Shown here: positions 61,649 through 64,000 of the stretch, in pieces
How the letters are laid out: the number at the start of each line of letters is the position of its first letter
Numbering within the stretch: the stretch's first letter is position 1
Source of the DNA: Paludibacteraceae bacterium
GTDB lineage: Bacteria > Bacteroidota > Bacteroidia > Bacteroidales > Paludibacteraceae
DNA length: 64,000 bases
Assembly (NCBI GenBank): GCA_017454915.1
Contig: JAFTCC010000062.1
Span: 1 to 64,000, forward strand
Direction: 5' to 3'
Notes under the pieces: generated by a model
What the model saw: only the letters and a program-made list of their open reading frames with translations
The model's database searches: none
Told to the model about the DNA's origin: nothing
Program-made: the position numbers and the translations under genes

Positions 61649-62968
61649 ATGCGAAATTATATACTGACATCAATTCTTATTTCTGTAGTGTTGCTTGCCG
61701 TCTGTGCGTGCAAGTCAGGAAATTCATATTCAGATAACATCCCTACCGACAATACTGTCATTAGCCGTATCACTTTTGTGGCTAATGACAAAAATCCTGG
61801 CATAGAAAAGGCCTCTTTCAATATTGAACTGATAGGCGACACGGGTGCTGTGGTGTTCAATAAGGACTCCCTGCCTGTTGGCACAAAGATTGATTCTGTT
61901 GTTACTCGTTTCACTTTCCAGTATGCGATAGCCGGCATGGTATTGTTGAGCCCCAAAGACACTTCGGTGCTACGCAACAACGACACGATTGACTTCACTC
62001 ACCAGCCGGTGCATATTCGCGTGATTTCTGCTGACTATACCAAGCAGCGCAACTATCGCATACGCGTTCTTGTGCATAAGATAAACCCAGAACTATATCA
62101 ATGGAATCTGTTGTCAGACAATGCGTTCAGCGAATCTGGCTCGTGTCAGTGCGCCGTGATGCGCAACGACAAGTTCTATTGGTTAGTAAGCAGTGGCTTT
62201 AATATCCGCCTTTACACTTCTGCTGATGGAGTGGAGTGGGCTTCTTCGGATGTCGTGGGACTAATGCCGCAATGTGATGTTCGCGGTCTTTATGCCACAG
62301 ACGAAGGTTTCTACATCGCCAGTGGCGGAACCTTGTTCAAGTCGGAAGATGCCGTTAACTGGACAATGCTCAACGACAAAGATTACCTTTATATACTTGG
62401 CGATTTTACGGGAGGCTTATGGTGCGTTGTGCGTGACGAACAGGGCAAATTGTATGTTGATGATTTGCGTGGCTCGTTAGGTAGGTATCCTTTGCCGGAT
62501 AATTTCCCGGTTACAGGTGCCGCCAAGACGGCCTACCTCTCTCCGTCAATGCGTATGCAGTTCATGGCGATAGGCGGTGTTGACGTTAATGGAAACCAAC
62601 TCAACTCTCGGTGGTTGACTCAAGATATGCAACATTGGGTAAATCTTACTGAAGGCCAGCCCGGATACGAAAGCATGGAAGGCGCGTCGCTGATTTCATA
62701 CGGCGGAAGGCTGTTGCTTATTGGCGGACTGAATTCGGATGGCATGTTACGCGACAGATTTTTCCTGCAGTCGTTCGACGACGGATTGTTTTGGGAGCAG
62801 TTGAGTGCTGATGACTTGTCGCTGCCAGAACAAATCACCGAACGTGCTTATTGCAATGTGATTTCCTCCGCTGATGGTTATGACTTGTTCTTTATGGGTG
62901 GTATGGACTTGTCGAAAGTGTATGCCGATGTGTGGAAAACACGCAAGAATTCAATAGACTGGGAATAA
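61649..62968 (+). CDS. DUF6242-like lipoprotein with kelch/BNR-type repeats
   Basis: With the ATG at 61649 the protein has 439 residues. The signal is a lipoprotein type (ISVVLLAVCACKSG; the lipidated cysteine is most likely Cys21). Residues ~30-150 form an N-terminal beta-sandwich like the Bacteroidales DUF6242 proteins. The rest has beta-propeller-like repeats with Asp/Trp turns such as YTSADGVEWAS, KSEDAVNWTM and QSFDDGLFWEQ. A longer frame from 61565 runs through the promoter repeats and is rejected. Function is unknown; outer-membrane location is likely. Confidence 0.72.
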   Translation: MRNYILTSILISVVLLAVCACKSGNSYSDNIPTDNTVISRITFVANDKNPGIEKASFNIELIGDTGAVVFNKDSLPVGTKIDSVVTRFTFQYAIAGMVLLSPKDTSVLRNNDTIDFTHQPVHIRVISADYTKQRNYRIRVLVHKINPELYQWNLLSDNAFSESGSCQCAVMRNDKFYWLVSSGFNIRLYTSADGVEWASSDVVGLMPQCDVRGLYATDEGFYIASGGTLFKSEDAVNWTMLNDKDYLYILGDFTGGLWCVVRDEQGKLYVDDLRGSLGRYPLPDNFPVTGAAKTAYLSPSMRMQFMAIGGVDVNGNQLNSRWLTQDMQHWVNLTEGQPGYESMEGASLISYGGRLLLIGGLNSDGMLRDRFFLQSFDDGLFWEQLSADDLSLPEQITERAYCNVISSADGYDLFFMGGMDLSKVYADVWKTRKNSIDWE

Positions 62969-63676
62969 TCAGGATTTGATTTCCAGCACATATCCTCTTC
63001 CTCTTTTGTTGATTATTTTCACGTTTGTGTCCTCCTTGAGCATTCGTCTTAGCTTGCTGACATAGACGTCCATAGACCTTGCGCAGAAATAAGTATCGTT
63101 AGCCCACAGGGTTTTTAGTGTCCAGTCGCGCTCGATTACTTCACCTGGCTTTGATGCTAACATTCTTAGCAGTTCACATTCTTTGTATGTCATCTGAATG
63201 ATGTTGCCGTCCTGACGGTTTGTTAGCGTCTGTAAATTTGTGTCAAGCAGATATGCACCTATTTCATACACATTTTTTTTCTCTTCACGGCAAATGTGCG
63301 AATACGTCATGAGCCTCTTTATGCGCAAGGCAATCTCTTCATTGTCGAGTGAGGCTTTGATATATTCTGCCGCCCCAAGGCGTAGTCCCTGCAGGATATC
63401 TTCGCGGTTTTCGCGCAGAGTGAGAAATGCTATTATTGTGTTGTTATTGTGCTCTTTTATACGTGCTACCAGGTTGAAACCGTCGCTACCTTTTAATTCC
63501 ACATCAATGACGCACAAAGCCGGCGCATGGATAGCGAAATGCTTGAGTGCCATCTTGGCATTATTACATATAGTAACGCTATGCCCTTCGGCCTCAAGCT
63601 TTTCCTTTAGTATGGCAAATTTGTCGGTCAGCGCCTCGCCATGACAGAGTAATATGTTGACGCGTGAGTGTGTGAT
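62969..63676 (-). CDS. OmpR-family response regulator with altered acidic pocket and no standard start
   Basis: The protein is a two-component response regulator: a receiver domain (first ~125 residues) with the phospho-acceptor in CVIDVELKGSDGF and the conserved Lys in EYIKAS, then an OmpR/PhoB winged helix with YKECELLRMLASKPGEVIE and SMDVYVSKLRRML. The receiver's first strand (NILLCHGE) reads upstream of the first ATG (63553), back to in-frame TAA codons. No ATG, GTG or TTG exists there, so ATC (63676; 235 residues) or ATA (63655) may start it. HG replaces the usual Asp pair, so Mg binding and phosphorylation are doubtful. Its partner kinase is not in the window. Confidence 0.7.
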   Translation of the reverse strand: MTHSRVNILLCHGEALTDKFAILKEKLEAEGHSVTICNNAKMALKHFAIHAPALCVIDVELKGSDGFNLVARIKEHNNNTIIAFLTLRENREDILQGLRLGAAEYIKASLDNEEIALRIKRLMTYSHICREEKKNVYEIGAYLLDTNLQTLTNRQDGNIIQMTYKECELLRMLASKPGEVIERDWTLKTLWANDTYFCARSMDVYVSKLRRMLKEDTNVKIINKRGRGYVLEIKS

Positions 63677-63688
63677 GCTATTAAATTA

Positions 63689-64000
63689 TTAAAACTGGAA
63701 CGACGCGCCAGCAATGAATGAGGTGAGTTGTTGTTCATATCCGTAGAAGCTCATGCGCTTGTTGAAAGCCAAATTTGTGGCGTTGAGGAACAAAGCGACT
63801 TTTTTGTTGAGATTGTATGTTACTCCAATGTTGAGGTCATACACCGGATTAAGTTTTGCGGCATGATTTGTTCTGGCAACGAAGTCGTTCCCGGTCTCTT
63901 CATCCACCTTCTTGTCAAACTGTGCAACCAGAGCGTACGATGGTGTGGCAAAATAGCTGTCGAATTGGAGTGTCCACTTCGGGGTTATGTGCCAAGCCAA
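63689..64000 (-). CDS. 3' end of an outer-membrane beta-barrel (TonB-dependent receptor-type) gene
   Basis: The gene runs off the right edge of the window; only the last 103 codons are present. They encode amphipathic strands typical of an outer-membrane barrel, with YDLNIGVTYNLNKKVALFLNATNLAFN (quoted in part) and a C-terminal Phe (SFQF), the usual barrel-insertion signal. Its two consecutive TAA stops lie in the same frame as the following response regulator, only 13 bp from that gene's possible ATC start. Assignment beyond 'TonB-dependent receptor-like barrel' is not possible from this fragment. Confidence 0.75.
   Translation of the reverse strand: MAWHITPKWTLQFDSYFATPSYALVAQFDKKVDEETGNDFVARTNHAAKLNPVYDLNIGVTYNLNKKVALFLNATNLAFNKRMSFYGYEQQLTSFIAGASFQF

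Overview
The window looks like the chromosome of a Bacteroidales bacterium. Transcription starts fit the Bacteroidetes sigma-factor signature (TTTG/TTG, 19-20 bp, TAnnTTTG) and there are almost no Shine-Dalgarno sequences. Several large secreted proteins end in type IX secretion (T9SS) sorting domains. Type III glutamine synthetase, a long NusB, DUF4105, DUF1207, DUF6242, DUF3737 and a BspA-like leucine-rich-repeat relic are also typical of the order. No phage, IS element, integrase or CRISPR-Cas system was found. Genus cannot be fixed from the sequence alone.

Layout. 1-400: BspA-repeat relic and a small GGTAACGA repeat cluster. 0.4-4.3 kb: msrA-metK facing a PAP2 phosphatase and a glycosyltransferase. 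4.4-23 kb: two surface-protein operons on the minus strand. Operon A (promoter at 23186-23216) encodes a 3375-residue beta-helix/InlB-repeat protein plus a 253-residue membrane-anchored partner. Operon B (promoter at 12081-12110) encodes a 341-residue membrane-anchored repeat protein plus secreted proteins of 1321 and 822 residues. Genes within each operon overlap by 1-4 nt, and both anchored partners carry the same unusual C-terminal P-V-G-(D/E)-x-P + hydrophobic + basic tail.

23-33 kb: a lipid or small-molecule biosynthesis locus on the minus strand: hotdog dehydratase, GT2-acyltransferase fusion, DUF4105/Lnb-like protein, condensation-domain-like protein, PsiD-like pyruvoyl decarboxylase, acyl carrier protein, AMP-dependent acyl ligase and a DUF3737 beta-helix protein. 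An AAA-ATPase/PD-(D/E)XK protein lies inside it. Two arrays of palindromes, both with an exact 53-bp period, sit the same 8-9 bp upstream of the -33 elements of the ATPase and ACP promoters. The ligase contains an about 30% GC segment exactly over its substrate-binding subdomain. This region is the best candidate for an undescribed system.

33-42 kb: S41 protease, nusB, three tRNAs (Gly-GCC, Leu-CAG, Leu-GAG), a T9SS protein, DUF1207 protein, universal-stress-like protein, EEP-family phosphatase/nuclease, deacetylase-like protein, tRNA-Ala and DUF1294. 42-48 kb: T9SS IgGFc-binding-like protein, SGNH esterase, EF-hand membrane protein, tRNA-Leu(UAA). 48.5-61 kb: TonB-dependent receptor, GH25 lysozyme, acyltransferase 3, topB, CapD/FlaA1-like epimerase, panB, glnN and an RsmI-like methylase. 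61-64 kb: small lipoprotein, a 73-bp tandem repeat that carries promoter elements, a DUF6242 lipoprotein, an OmpR-type response regulator with no conventional start codon, and the 3' end of an outer-membrane barrel gene.

Start codons were moved from the longest possible reading frame where a promoter, signal peptide or domain boundary supported it; each such case is stated.
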